A DNA stretch of 64,000 bases from the NCBI RefSeq assembly GCF_024112395.2, contig NZ_CP078013.2, positions 5,674,501-5,738,500 of the forward strand, written 5' to 3'. The notes under the pieces are model-generated. The model saw only the letters and a program-made list of their open reading frames with translations, was not told the DNA's origin and did no database searches. Shown piece by piece: positions 26,597-34,534 of this stretch. The position numbers and the translations under genes were made by a program. The stretch comes from Pseudomonas pergaminensis (GTDB lineage: Bacteria; Pseudomonadota; Gammaproteobacteria; Pseudomonadales; Pseudomonadaceae). Each line of letters starts with the position of its first letter. Positions within the stretch are counted from its first letter, which is position 1.

Positions 26597-28318
26597 CTAG
26601 AGGGTCTTGATTTCAAGCAAGGCGGGTTTGCCGTGGGTTTCCATATAGGCCAGGCAGTCGGCGATCTTTTCTTGAATCGCCGCCGGAGTGTCGGCGCTGC
26701 CGGGGCTATAGAGGTCGAAGGTTTTCGCCAGGGCGACAAAATCCACTTCGTTTTCAAGGAAGCTGGTGCCCAGGTTGGACAGGTCGCTGGGCCGCTGGCG
26801 CAGGTCGGCAATGCGTTCGGCGTGCTGCTTGGAATTGAGGTAAAGGCGGTTATTGATCACCAGCACCAGCAAGGGAATGTCGTAGGCCGACAAAGTCCAC
26901 AGGGCGCTCGGCGTATAGAGCAAGTCGCCATCGGATTGCAGGTTGACGCTCAGCCGGCCAGTGACCTTGTGGGCAACGGCCGCGCCGATGGCTGCACCTA
27001 GGCCATAACCCAGCCCGGCACCGCCGCTCATGCCGATGTAAGCCTCGCTGCGTTCGATCGGCCAGAGCTGGCGCACCAGGGTGTCGATGGTCACGCTGCC
27101 GGTGTTGGTGAGTACCCAACGCTGATGGCCGATGGCTTCGTGGATCGCGATCAGCGCCTGGGCGATGGTCAGGCCATCGGCAGGTTCGATGACCTGTGCA
27201 AGCAACGCCTGGCGACGCACCTGTTTGTGCGCCGTAATACGCGCGATGCGCTCATTGACCAAGGCCTGTGTCGCGCTATCGCGGCGTTCGGCGGATGCCT
27301 GCACCGCCTCGGCAATACGTGCGATGGAGGCGACCACGTTGGCGTGCAGGGCCAGGTCGGCGCACACCAGTTTCTGGCTGTCGGCCACCCAACTGCTGAT
27401 GAGCAGGGAATGGGTGCCCAGGGTGGCGATGTACAAACCTGGGTGGGGTTTTTGCCCGGAGTTGGCCAGCAGGCCGTACAGGTCCTGGACTTCCAGGGCC
27501 AACAGAAAGTCGCATTCGCCCAGCAGGTGCGCATCATGGTCCTGGAACACCAGAGGGTGAGTGTTGGGCACGTTATACCGGCCATTGCGTGAAATCACTG
27601 CAGCACCGGTGAGACTGGCGATACCCAGCAGCTGTTCGGCCTGCTTATCGTCGAGTGCGGCGTAATCGATGGCGATGACGGGGTGCTGCGCGCTCATCAA
27701 CTGGGTGACCAGTTCGGCCAGTTGCTGGTCATCCAGCGCCGGTAAGCGTTCCGGGCGCACCGGCCCGGCGGGCAGTGAGAGCCCGTCGGCCAGTGACTCT
27801 TCCTGAACTGCACTGTCGATGGCCACATAACACGGGGCATGGGGCTCGGCGGCGCAGAGTTTGAGCGCGCGTTGCACCGACTCCAGGGTGGCGGCCTGGG
27901 AGACTGGCATGTCCGTCCATTTGGTGTAGCCGGAGAGGATTTTATCGATGCTCTGGGACGTATGGATCCAGTCGATCCACGGGCGACGCAGGGCCGCATC
28001 GATCGGACCGTTGCCGCCCAGTACCAGCAAGGGCACGCGGTCGCACCAGGCGTTGAAGATGGCCATGCTCGCGTGCTGCAAGCCGATATTGGCATGTACC
28101 AATACCGCCATGTGCTTGCCGCTGGCCTTGTAATAACCGTGGGCCATGGCCACCGAGATTTCTTCATGGCAGCACATCAGGATGGCCGGCACGGCAGCGT
28201 CGGGGTGATGCACCAGCGAGTCATGAATGCCGCGAAATGACGCGCCGGGGTTGAAGCAGACGTACTCGATGCCCTGGTTGATCAACAGATCCACAAGCAA
28301 ATCGGAAAAATACTTCAT
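26597..28318 (-). CDS. Thiamine-diphosphate-dependent decarboxylase/carboligase
   Basis: This 573-residue enzyme has the three-domain ThDP architecture. The N-terminal Pyr domain has NPGASFRGIHDS and the cofactor-activating glutamate in HEEISVAMAHGYY (residues 51-64). A central FAD/NAD-like domain follows. The C-terminal PP domain has SDGDLLYTPSALWTLSAY followed by NN near residue 488. It would decarboxylate a 2-oxoacid and may ligate the resulting unit to an acceptor; the substrate cannot be told. It overlaps the enolase-type gene by ATGA, indicating translational coupling. Confidence 0.88.
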   Translation of the reverse strand: MKYFSDLLVDLLINQGIEYVCFNPGASFRGIHDSLVHHPDAAVPAILMCCHEEISVAMAHGYYKASGKHMAVLVHANIGLQHASMAIFNAWCDRVPLLVLGGNGPIDAALRRPWIDWIHTSQSIDKILSGYTKWTDMPVSQAATLESVQRALKLCAAEPHAPCYVAIDSAVQEESLADGLSLPAGPVRPERLPALDDQQLAELVTQLMSAQHPVIAIDYAALDDKQAEQLLGIASLTGAAVISRNGRYNVPNTHPLVFQDHDAHLLGECDFLLALEVQDLYGLLANSGQKPHPGLYIATLGTHSLLISSWVADSQKLVCADLALHANVVASIARIAEAVQASAERRDSATQALVNERIARITAHKQVRRQALLAQVIEPADGLTIAQALIAIHEAIGHQRWVLTNTGSVTIDTLVRQLWPIERSEAYIGMSGGAGLGYGLGAAIGAAVAHKVTGRLSVNLQSDGDLLYTPSALWTLSAYDIPLLVLVINNRLYLNSKQHAERIADLRQRPSDLSNLGTSFLENEVDFVALAKTFDLYSPGSADTPAAIQEKIADCLAYMETHGKPALLEIKTL

Positions 28319-29508
28319 CGCGCACGCTCCATGTGGTGGGGCAAATAGGTATGTTGGTCTGCGCCGAGGGCGCAGCGGTAGGGCAGTACGTGGGCGGTCA
28401 GCCGCCCGCCAAGGCCAGGTTGCATGTGGGCTGGCAAGTGAATGGCGTTGTGTTGCCGGTCTATCGCCGGCATGGGGTCGAGCAGGTGGTCGTCGAAGAA
28501 GCGGTCGTGCTGGCCGGCCTCCACGCCGATAAAGCCGTCGAAGGCCGCCAGCAGTGCGCGGTGGGCGGCAATCAGCGGGCCGACTTCAGCGACCTGCACG
28601 CCCAGGTAAACCGGCAAGCCCCAGCGGCGGCATTGCTCGATCATTCTTGCGCTGCTGAGCAAGCCCCCGCACTTGGCAATGCGCAGGTTCACCGCATCCA
28701 GCGCCTGGTGGTGCCAGGCGCGTTCCAGGCTCAGGGGCGAGGTGACCGACTCGTCGAGCATGATCGGCACGCCATGCTTGAGGCGCGCCTGGCGGTAATC
28801 CTCCAGGCTGCCACGCGGCAAAGGCTCCTCGAACAACGCCACGCCGAGCTCGCGAAACTGCGCGGCGCTACTGTGGAGTTGCGCGGGGGACCAGCTCATG
28901 TTCGGGTCGACATACAACGCCAGGCTCGGCGCCAGCGCGTTGATGCTGTCCAGGCGCTCTTTATTGGCCTGGGCATCGCCGGCCAGTTTGAGCTTGAGCG
29001 AGTGCAACGGTTTGCGCTGTTCGAGGAACGCGTGCACCGGCTGCGACAGGTCGAGCACCTGGGTGATGTTGACCTGCGCGGGCAGGCTGCGGCGTGCCAT
29101 CGGCGCCGTATCGGTGATGCGCAGCAGGTAGGCGGACATGGGCAGGCCGGCCTGTTGCGCCAGAGTGTCGAGCAGCGCCATTTCCACCAGGCAGCGGGTA
29201 TTGTTGCCCAGGCTTACATCGGCATCGCCGGGCAGGCCGTGCTCATAAAGCGCGCGGCCTCGGTCGACCGGGTCGCCGCTGGCCAATGCTTTGGCCAAGC
29301 GCGCGAAGTCAAGGCTGCGCAGTTGGGTCAACACTGACTCGCAGTCTTCGCCGGTCACGTAGCGGCGCGGCGCGCATTCACCGATCCCGGTAAAGGCGCC
29401 GAGCGTCCAACTGAGCACCACACTGTCTGAAGTGAGGCGTCGGTGGGCGCCATGCACGAACGGATTGGCCATGGGCTGGCGCACAAGGTAGACCTCAGGC
29501 GGCGTCAT
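28315..29508 (-). CDS. Enolase-superfamily enzyme (muconate lactonising subgroup)
   Basis: This 397-residue protein has the capping domain and barrel of the MLE subgroup. The active-site set is complete: K172-L-K174, metal ligands in YVDPN (D201), FEEP (E227/E228) and LDES (D252), and K279 on the other face (RIAKCGG). MLE-subgroup members include muconate cycloisomerase, o-succinylbenzoate synthase and dipeptide epimerases; all abstract a proton next to a carboxylate. It starts inside the end of the hydrolase gene (14-base overlap). Its substrate is unknown. Confidence 0.88.
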   Translation of the reverse strand: MTPPEVYLVRQPMANPFVHGAHRRLTSDSVVLSWTLGAFTGIGECAPRRYVTGEDCESVLTQLRSLDFARLAKALASGDPVDRGRALYEHGLPGDADVSLGNNTRCLVEMALLDTLAQQAGLPMSAYLLRITDTAPMARRSLPAQVNITQVLDLSQPVHAFLEQRKPLHSLKLKLAGDAQANKERLDSINALAPSLALYVDPNMSWSPAQLHSSAAQFRELGVALFEEPLPRGSLEDYRQARLKHGVPIMLDESVTSPLSLERAWHHQALDAVNLRIAKCGGLLSSARMIEQCRRWGLPVYLGVQVAEVGPLIAAHRALLAAFDGFIGVEAGQHDRFFDDHLLDPMPAIDRQHNAIHLPAHMQPGLGGRLTAHVLPYRCALGADQHTYLPHHMERAR

Positions 29509-30373
29509 AGGCGTAGCGTCCGTTGGCTTTGACGAAGTCGGCGGTGAACTGCACGACCTGCCCCATGGCCGGGGTAAAAAACAGGTAGTGCTTGTCTTGA
29601 TTCACCAGCAGGGTCGAGCCGTTGCGACACAGGCGCTGGAAGTGGCCCACCGTGGCATTGACGTCCACCAGCGGGTCTTTATTGGCGCAGATAAACAGGC
29701 TGGGGGCGTCGATGGGACGGGCGTCGGCCGCCAGGTAAACCTTCTCCAGGGCCAGCAACTTCTTGCGTTCGCGATGCTGCAGGTGAGTGGTCGCCAGCGC
29801 GTCGTTACGGATAAATTCGACCAGGTGCGGGTTGGCGGTGAAGTCTTCGGCGTCGAGCCCCGAATCCCACAGGATCTGCCGGTCGTCCAGGTCGATACTG
29901 GCGCGCTCCTGCTCACTCAGCCGGTCGTGCATCTTGCCCAGCCACGCCGAGCAGATCACCAGATTGTCATAGGGCAATGGCGTGTAAGCGCTGCTTGCGA
30001 TGGCAGCCAGCACCGACCCGCCCAGGCAGTGGCCGAACAGGCACAGCGGAATGTCGTCGGGCACTTCACGGCGAATGTGCTCGATGGCCGCCGCCGCATC
30101 TGCGTGCAGCGTGCGCACATCCGGAAAGCCATGTTTCTGGCCGCTGCTGATGCCGCACCCTTCGCGGTCGAGAGCGTAAAACGCGATACCCAGGTTGGCG
30201 AAAGCGTTGCCCACCGACCACAGCCAACCAGCGTGGCTTTGCAGGCCATGAAAATACAAAATGGCCCCTTGCGGCCGCTGTGGACGCCAGGCGTGCAGGG
30301 CCATGCGCCGATCTGCCTGAGCCAAGTGGTGGACTTCACGCGCAATGCTGTGTGCAAACAAGTGCATATTCAT
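29495..30373 (-). CDS. Alpha/beta hydrolase with a Cys nucleophile
   Basis: This 292-residue protein resembles the monoacylglycerol-lipase-like (Hydrolase_4) branch, with oxyanion motif YFHGLQSHAGW and acid KDPLVD (D233 or D237). The catalytic His candidate is H262 in DKHYLFF. The nucleophile elbow reads GHCLGG, so Cys116 stands where Ser is usual. Cys nucleophiles occur in dienelactone hydrolases and some acyltransferases. AGAGG lies before the ATG. It is the second gene of the left operon, 15 bases after the GH3 gene. Confidence 0.85.
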   Translation of the reverse strand: MNMHLFAHSIAREVHHLAQADRRMALHAWRPQRPQGAILYFHGLQSHAGWLWSVGNAFANLGIAFYALDREGCGISSGQKHGFPDVRTLHADAAAAIEHIRREVPDDIPLCLFGHCLGGSVLAAIASSAYTPLPYDNLVICSAWLGKMHDRLSEQERASIDLDDRQILWDSGLDAEDFTANPHLVEFIRNDALATTHLQHRERKKLLALEKVYLAADARPIDAPSLFICANKDPLVDVNATVGHFQRLCRNGSTLLVNQDKHYLFFTPAMGQVVQFTADFVKANGRYAYDAA

Positions 30374-30388
30374 GATTGCCTCTCAAAG

Positions 30389-32044
30389 TCAGAATTGCTG
30401 GATGCCCAGCAGGGACAGGTCCGGTTGGAAGGGCTTGTATTTGATCTGCAGGGTTTTCCTCGCGGCCTTTTCGCGCTCGATGGCCATGGAGATCGCGTTG
30501 CCGGGCACCGTAATGACCTTGATTTGCCCCAGGCGCTTGCTGGAGCGCTTGGACTCGTACTCGATATTGATCGCCTGCAAGTGCCCGTCGAGCAGTTGGC
30601 TGAGGGTTTGCGACTCGCCGCACGACGCGCCGCCGGCCTCGATGGCGACGGCGTAGTAAGGCGTTTCGTGCCAGACCGGAGCGCACAGGTACAGCCCGGC
30701 ATTGGGAATGCCGCACATCTGCACGGCTTCGTGCAGCTGGGTCTCGGTGATCTTTTCGCCGGTAAAGGAGTGCATGACGCCGTTGCGGCGGCTGAAACTG
30801 ATGCGCGGCACGCCACGGTAGTAGCCGTGCACGCGGTAAATATCACCGGTGTACATACGGACCATGCCGTTGCCCTGCCACATGACCAGGTGGTATTCGT
30901 CGCCTTCTTTGAGTTGGTCCAGGGCAACGGTTTCCGGTTGTACCTGGTCGCGTACCAGCGCATCCATGTCCACCGACACGGGGATGAACTCGAAGAACGC
31001 CTGGTCCACCGCCAGCGGTTGGCTGTCCTGGTCAGCGTCCACCGGTAGGGTCACCACGCCTTCGGTACCGCACGACATGAAGGGCAGCACCTTGGCTTGC
31101 CCCATGATCCGTTCCAGCTGCGGCTTGTAGAGCTTGGCCGACGCCGCCGTCCAGCAACTGAAGCGCTCAAGCCCAGGCCATACATCGGTCAGCGACACCC
31201 CGTCAGCCGCGAGCACCGTCTCCAGCCGTCGCGCGGCGGCCGGGTCGGCCGCGCGCAAAAGGCTGCCGGTGTGGGCGCCGTCATGCAGGTCACGCAGCAG
31301 GCGCTCGCGGTTTTCCAGCAGGCTGTGGTGCAAGGAAAGCAGGGTGCTGGGGTTGATCGCGGTGAGCAGCCTTACGTCTTCGCCCAACGTCCACAGCAGC
31401 CGGGCGTACATCTTTTGTTCATGGCTGGCATCTTGGGTCGGCGTGAACCAGGGGGCGTCATACCAAGGCGGGTTCCAGTCGCCGCTGCCGATTTGCGGGT
31501 GGCGGTTGCTGATGGCCTGGTAGGGCAGGCCTTCCACGTATTCGTTACTCGGGTCACGCACGGTTTGGGTGTCCAGCGTGGCCCAGGGGTTGGCATGCAG
31601 CGCCGGGTAGTCATGGCCAAAAAAGCCCCACATGGCCTGGATGGCGGGCACCCGGTACTGGCGGATCCAGTGCAACGTGTAAGGAATGCGCTTGGACTGG
31701 CCGGTGGTGCCGCTGGTCTTGAGCCAGCGCACCACCGGGCTGCAGCTGAGTATCCCGCCTTTTTGCTGGCCTTCACGCACCAGGATTTCGCGGAACCCTT
31801 CGTAGGTCATGACCGGGATGTTGGTGCGGGTGATGCGGCCGTTGCAGTGGCTGACGTGAAAGCCGTTTTCCTTCCAGAACAGCGATTTCTGGCACACCGA
31901 AATGATGTCCTCAAGCACGTGTTCCTGTGTCCTGAGGGGTTTGTCGAGCCTTTCCAAATAGTTCGCTTGCGCTTGGGCGCATTCAGCTTTGAAGGTCGGC
32001 ACCCTGCGTTCCCAATGGCCGATCCAAGAGTCCATCTTGCCCAT
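30389..32044 (-). CDS. GH3-family acyl-adenylate amido synthetase
   Basis: This 551-residue protein resembles the GH3 family, whose plant members join jasmonate or auxin to amino acids through an acyl-adenylate. ATP-binding motifs are visible: KTSGTTGQSKR (about residues 109-119), SCGTEGVVTLP, YTGDIYRV and SFTGEKITE. The start ATG 32044 is chosen over GTG 32062 because GAGGA lies at good spacing. It is the promoter-proximal gene of the left arm. It probably activates a small carboxylic acid and couples it to an amine; substrates are unknown. Confidence 0.87.
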   Translation of the reverse strand: MGKMDSWIGHWERRVPTFKAECAQAQANYLERLDKPLRTQEHVLEDIISVCQKSLFWKENGFHVSHCNGRITRTNIPVMTYEGFREILVREGQQKGGILSCSPVVRWLKTSGTTGQSKRIPYTLHWIRQYRVPAIQAMWGFFGHDYPALHANPWATLDTQTVRDPSNEYVEGLPYQAISNRHPQIGSGDWNPPWYDAPWFTPTQDASHEQKMYARLLWTLGEDVRLLTAINPSTLLSLHHSLLENRERLLRDLHDGAHTGSLLRAADPAAARRLETVLAADGVSLTDVWPGLERFSCWTAASAKLYKPQLERIMGQAKVLPFMSCGTEGVVTLPVDADQDSQPLAVDQAFFEFIPVSVDMDALVRDQVQPETVALDQLKEGDEYHLVMWQGNGMVRMYTGDIYRVHGYYRGVPRISFSRRNGVMHSFTGEKITETQLHEAVQMCGIPNAGLYLCAPVWHETPYYAVAIEAGGASCGESQTLSQLLDGHLQAINIEYESKRSSKRLGQIKVITVPGNAISMAIEREKAARKTLQIKYKPFQPDLSLLGIQQF

Positions 32045-32358
32045 GCGTTCGTCCTCGATCACGTGAAAGGAAAGAGAGACTGGTATGTCTCTGTTGTGAG
32101 TGTTTAGTCCTCCGAAATTTATGTGTCAATATATTTCTAGTTATTGGATCCAATCATTTGGATTGTATGACGAGATTAATAAAGTGCCGTTTTTCTTGAC
32201 CAAACATCTGTTATTCAAAGGTTTTTAGGGCTGTTTCTGGGTCGTTCTTTCGGCGCTGAGGCGAAAATTAAATTTTATTTATTGAAGTTTTGTGTTGACG
32301 GAGAACCGATTTTTTGAAAATTATGTAGAACGATCAGTATCACAAGGAGGGCGATTCC
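32045..32358. promoter_or_regulatory. AT-rich divergent promoter region of the cluster
   Basis: This region separates the two arms and is much richer in A and T than its surroundings. It contains the palindromes ATTGGATCCAAT (32143-32154) and AAAATT-A-AATTTT (32264-32276), and a CAATC/GATTG pair beside the first. TTGACG at 32295-32300 with TTATGT at 32321 is a weak promoter candidate for the right arm. No copy of the ATAGACCAGTCTAT palindrome from the tetR leader is present, so a second regulator may act here. Confidence 0.6.
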
Positions 32359-33345
32359 ATGGTTTCCAAGATCACATTGGGTACTCAAGGGCTGCGTGTC
32401 GGCCGCATCGGCCTTGGCTGCATGGGCATGAGCCAGTGGTATGGCGCGACGGATGACAACGAATCGGTGCGTACCCTGCACCGTGCGCTGGAGCTGGGCG
32501 TGGACTTCTTCGATTCGGCCGAGGCGTATGGGCCGTTTACCAACGAGCGGTTGTTGCAGCGCGCGTTTGCCGGTCGGCGTGAAGAGGTGGTGATCGCCAC
32601 CAAGTTTGGTTTTCGCATCGTCGACGGCCAGATCGTTGGCGTCGACAGCTCGCAGAGCAATCTGCAAAAGGTCGTCGAGGCCTCCCTCAAACGGCTGGGC
32701 ACGGACCACATCGATGTGCTGTATCAGCACCGGCTCGACCCCACCATTCCCATCGAAGAGGTGGTAGGCGCGATGGGGCGCCTGGTTGAGCAGGGCAAGG
32801 TCAAATACCTGGGTTTGTGTGAGGTGGGGACAAGCACGATCGAGCGCGCCCATAAAACCCACCCGATATCTGTAGTCCAGGGCGAGTACTCGTTGTGGGA
32901 GCGCAATGTCGAGCAAGAGATCTTGCCGCTGCTGCACAACCTGGGGATCGGCTATGTCGCGTTCTGCCCCTTGGGCCGAGGTTTTTTGACCGGCAAGGCC
33001 GTCAGCGCCACGCACTACGACGCCAATGACTTCCGCCAGCAGGACCCGCGCTTTCGCGAAGAGAACTTCGCCGCCAATACCTTTCTGACCGAGTCGATTC
33101 TGGCACTGGCCGCCTCCTGGTCGATGACGCCTGCGCAACTGGCGCTGGCCTGGCTGCTGACGCGCAGCCCGCACCTGGCGGTGATCCCCGGCACCAAACG
33201 AGTGGCCTACCTGGAAGAAAACGTCGCCGCCGACGACTGCGTACTCAGCGATGAGCAGCTTCAGGCGATCGAGGCCTTGCTGGGGCAGTGGGCGGTTGCC
33301 GGTGAGCGCTACGAGCAGCGAATGATGCAGTTCATCGACCGATAG
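32359..33345 (+). CDS. Aldo-keto reductase
   Basis: This 328-residue NADPH-dependent (beta/alpha)8 reductase has the complete AKR tetrad: D52 and Y57 in DSAEAYG, K82 in TKFGF, H124 in YQHR. Conserved CPLGRGFLTG and the phosphate-binding region VIPGTKR are present. It resembles the AKR13-like group. GGAGG lies eight bases before the ATG. It heads the right arm of the cluster and would reduce an aldehyde or ketone intermediate to an alcohol. Confidence 0.93.
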   Translation: MVSKITLGTQGLRVGRIGLGCMGMSQWYGATDDNESVRTLHRALELGVDFFDSAEAYGPFTNERLLQRAFAGRREEVVIATKFGFRIVDGQIVGVDSSQSNLQKVVEASLKRLGTDHIDVLYQHRLDPTIPIEEVVGAMGRLVEQGKVKYLGLCEVGTSTIERAHKTHPISVVQGEYSLWERNVEQEILPLLHNLGIGYVAFCPLGRGFLTGKAVSATHYDANDFRQQDPRFREENFAANTFLTESILALAASWSMTPAQLALAWLLTRSPHLAVIPGTKRVAYLEENVAADDCVLSDEQLQAIEALLGQWAVAGERYEQRMMQFIDR

Positions 33346-33366
33346 GCACTGCCAGGGAGGCCAGCC

Positions 33367-34524
33367 ATGCAACCGCACCGCTTGCTCGACGAAACGGAAC
33401 AGCGCTTTCACCAGAACTTTTTGCAACATAACGGCAACACGCAGGTGACCTCGTTGCTGACGGTGCCTGGGTGTGTGGGCCCTGTGCAGGCCCGCAAAGC
33501 GTTCGCGCAATTGGTGGCGGAGTACCCGTTCCTGCACCAGAAGATTGTGCCAGTCGGTGACGGCCAGTACGGGTTTGTGCCGGTCGACAATCACGTGCAG
33601 TCGTCGACCAGCACGACGCCACCGTCGCAGCGTACCGACGTATTGCTCAAGCTTGAATTGAACCGCTTGCTGGGGGATCAAGAGGGCTGGCGCGCGTTAG
33701 TGGTTGCCGATGCCGAGATCAACCAGACCCACATTCTGCTGACGCGTAACCATGCGATCTCCGACGGCTACAGCACCGCCAGGCTGGTCAACAGCCTGGC
33801 CGGTTACCTCGGTGCGACGCCCGCGAGCCTCGATAGCCGGGTGTCGCAGGCGTTCCATATCCGCCTGAAGCATTGGCGCAGGTCACCCCTTGAGACGGGT
33901 AAAGCCAGCTACGCCGATTTTGTCCGGCTGCAGGTCAGCCACCAGGCCACAGAACGCCTGGATCAACTGCGCGCGGGGTCTGGCTTCACCACCAATGCCA
34001 TTTGGGGTGGGGTGCTGGCGCACAGTTATCTGAGCTTCGCGGATGTGCCGGCGTTCGACTTGTTCACCGCGTATTCACTGCGTGAGCCCGCCAGCCATGG
34101 CCATCCGTTGACCAAGGCCTGCCTGATCGATGTGCGCAGAACCGCCTTTGCACGGCAAAACCCAGGCGTGCTCGGCTGTATTGAGCGCTATGCGCAGGCG
34201 GTCGCCGAGGGCCGCGCGCAACTGGGCGCCCCCCCAGCCAGTGCGGCCAACGACAGCCCGCGACCCGCACTGGCTTTTACCAATACCGGGCCGCTGGACC
34301 GCTTCTTGACTCACCCCGCGCCGGCTGTGCTCGGCTTCTCAACCCTGGTTAACCGCTCCGGCGGCAACTACGACTTCGTCCTGCACCTGGGCAGGTTCAA
34401 TGGCAACTGGCATGCGGCGCTGGCGTTCAGTTCGCTGAAAGTCGAGCGCGCTACGGCACTGGCGTTCAAGGCGCAGATCGAGGCGACCCTGCAGTCGCTG
34501 CCGGCTGCGCTCCACACCTCCTGA
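33367..34524 (+). CDS. Condensation-fold acyltransferase (PapA/AATase-like)
   Basis: This 385-residue protein has the catalytic HxxxDG motif NHAISDGYS (H129, D133) of the CoA-dependent acyltransferase and condensation-domain superfamily. Stand-alone members such as PapA5 and alcohol acetyltransferases transfer acyl groups from CoA or a carrier protein to hydroxyls or amines. No carrier-protein gene is seen nearby, so acyl-CoA is the likely donor. It follows the aldo-keto reductase by 21 bases with a GGAGG ribosome site, suggesting that the alcohol formed there may be acylated. Confidence 0.82.
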   Translation: MQPHRLLDETEQRFHQNFLQHNGNTQVTSLLTVPGCVGPVQARKAFAQLVAEYPFLHQKIVPVGDGQYGFVPVDNHVQSSTSTTPPSQRTDVLLKLELNRLLGDQEGWRALVVADAEINQTHILLTRNHAISDGYSTARLVNSLAGYLGATPASLDSRVSQAFHIRLKHWRRSPLETGKASYADFVRLQVSHQATERLDQLRAGSGFTTNAIWGGVLAHSYLSFADVPAFDLFTAYSLREPASHGHPLTKACLIDVRRTAFARQNPGVLGCIERYAQAVAEGRAQLGAPPASAANDSPRPALAFTNTGPLDRFLTHPAPAVLGFSTLVNRSGGNYDFVLHLGRFNGNWHAALAFSSLKVERATALAFKAQIEATLQSLPAALHTS

Positions 34525-34534
34525 GGAATTGATA

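Noticed and set aside
32275..33681. 468-codon open frame opposite the aldo-keto reductase
   Set aside because: The aldo-keto reductase with full catalytic tetrad and GGAGG site is on the other strand.
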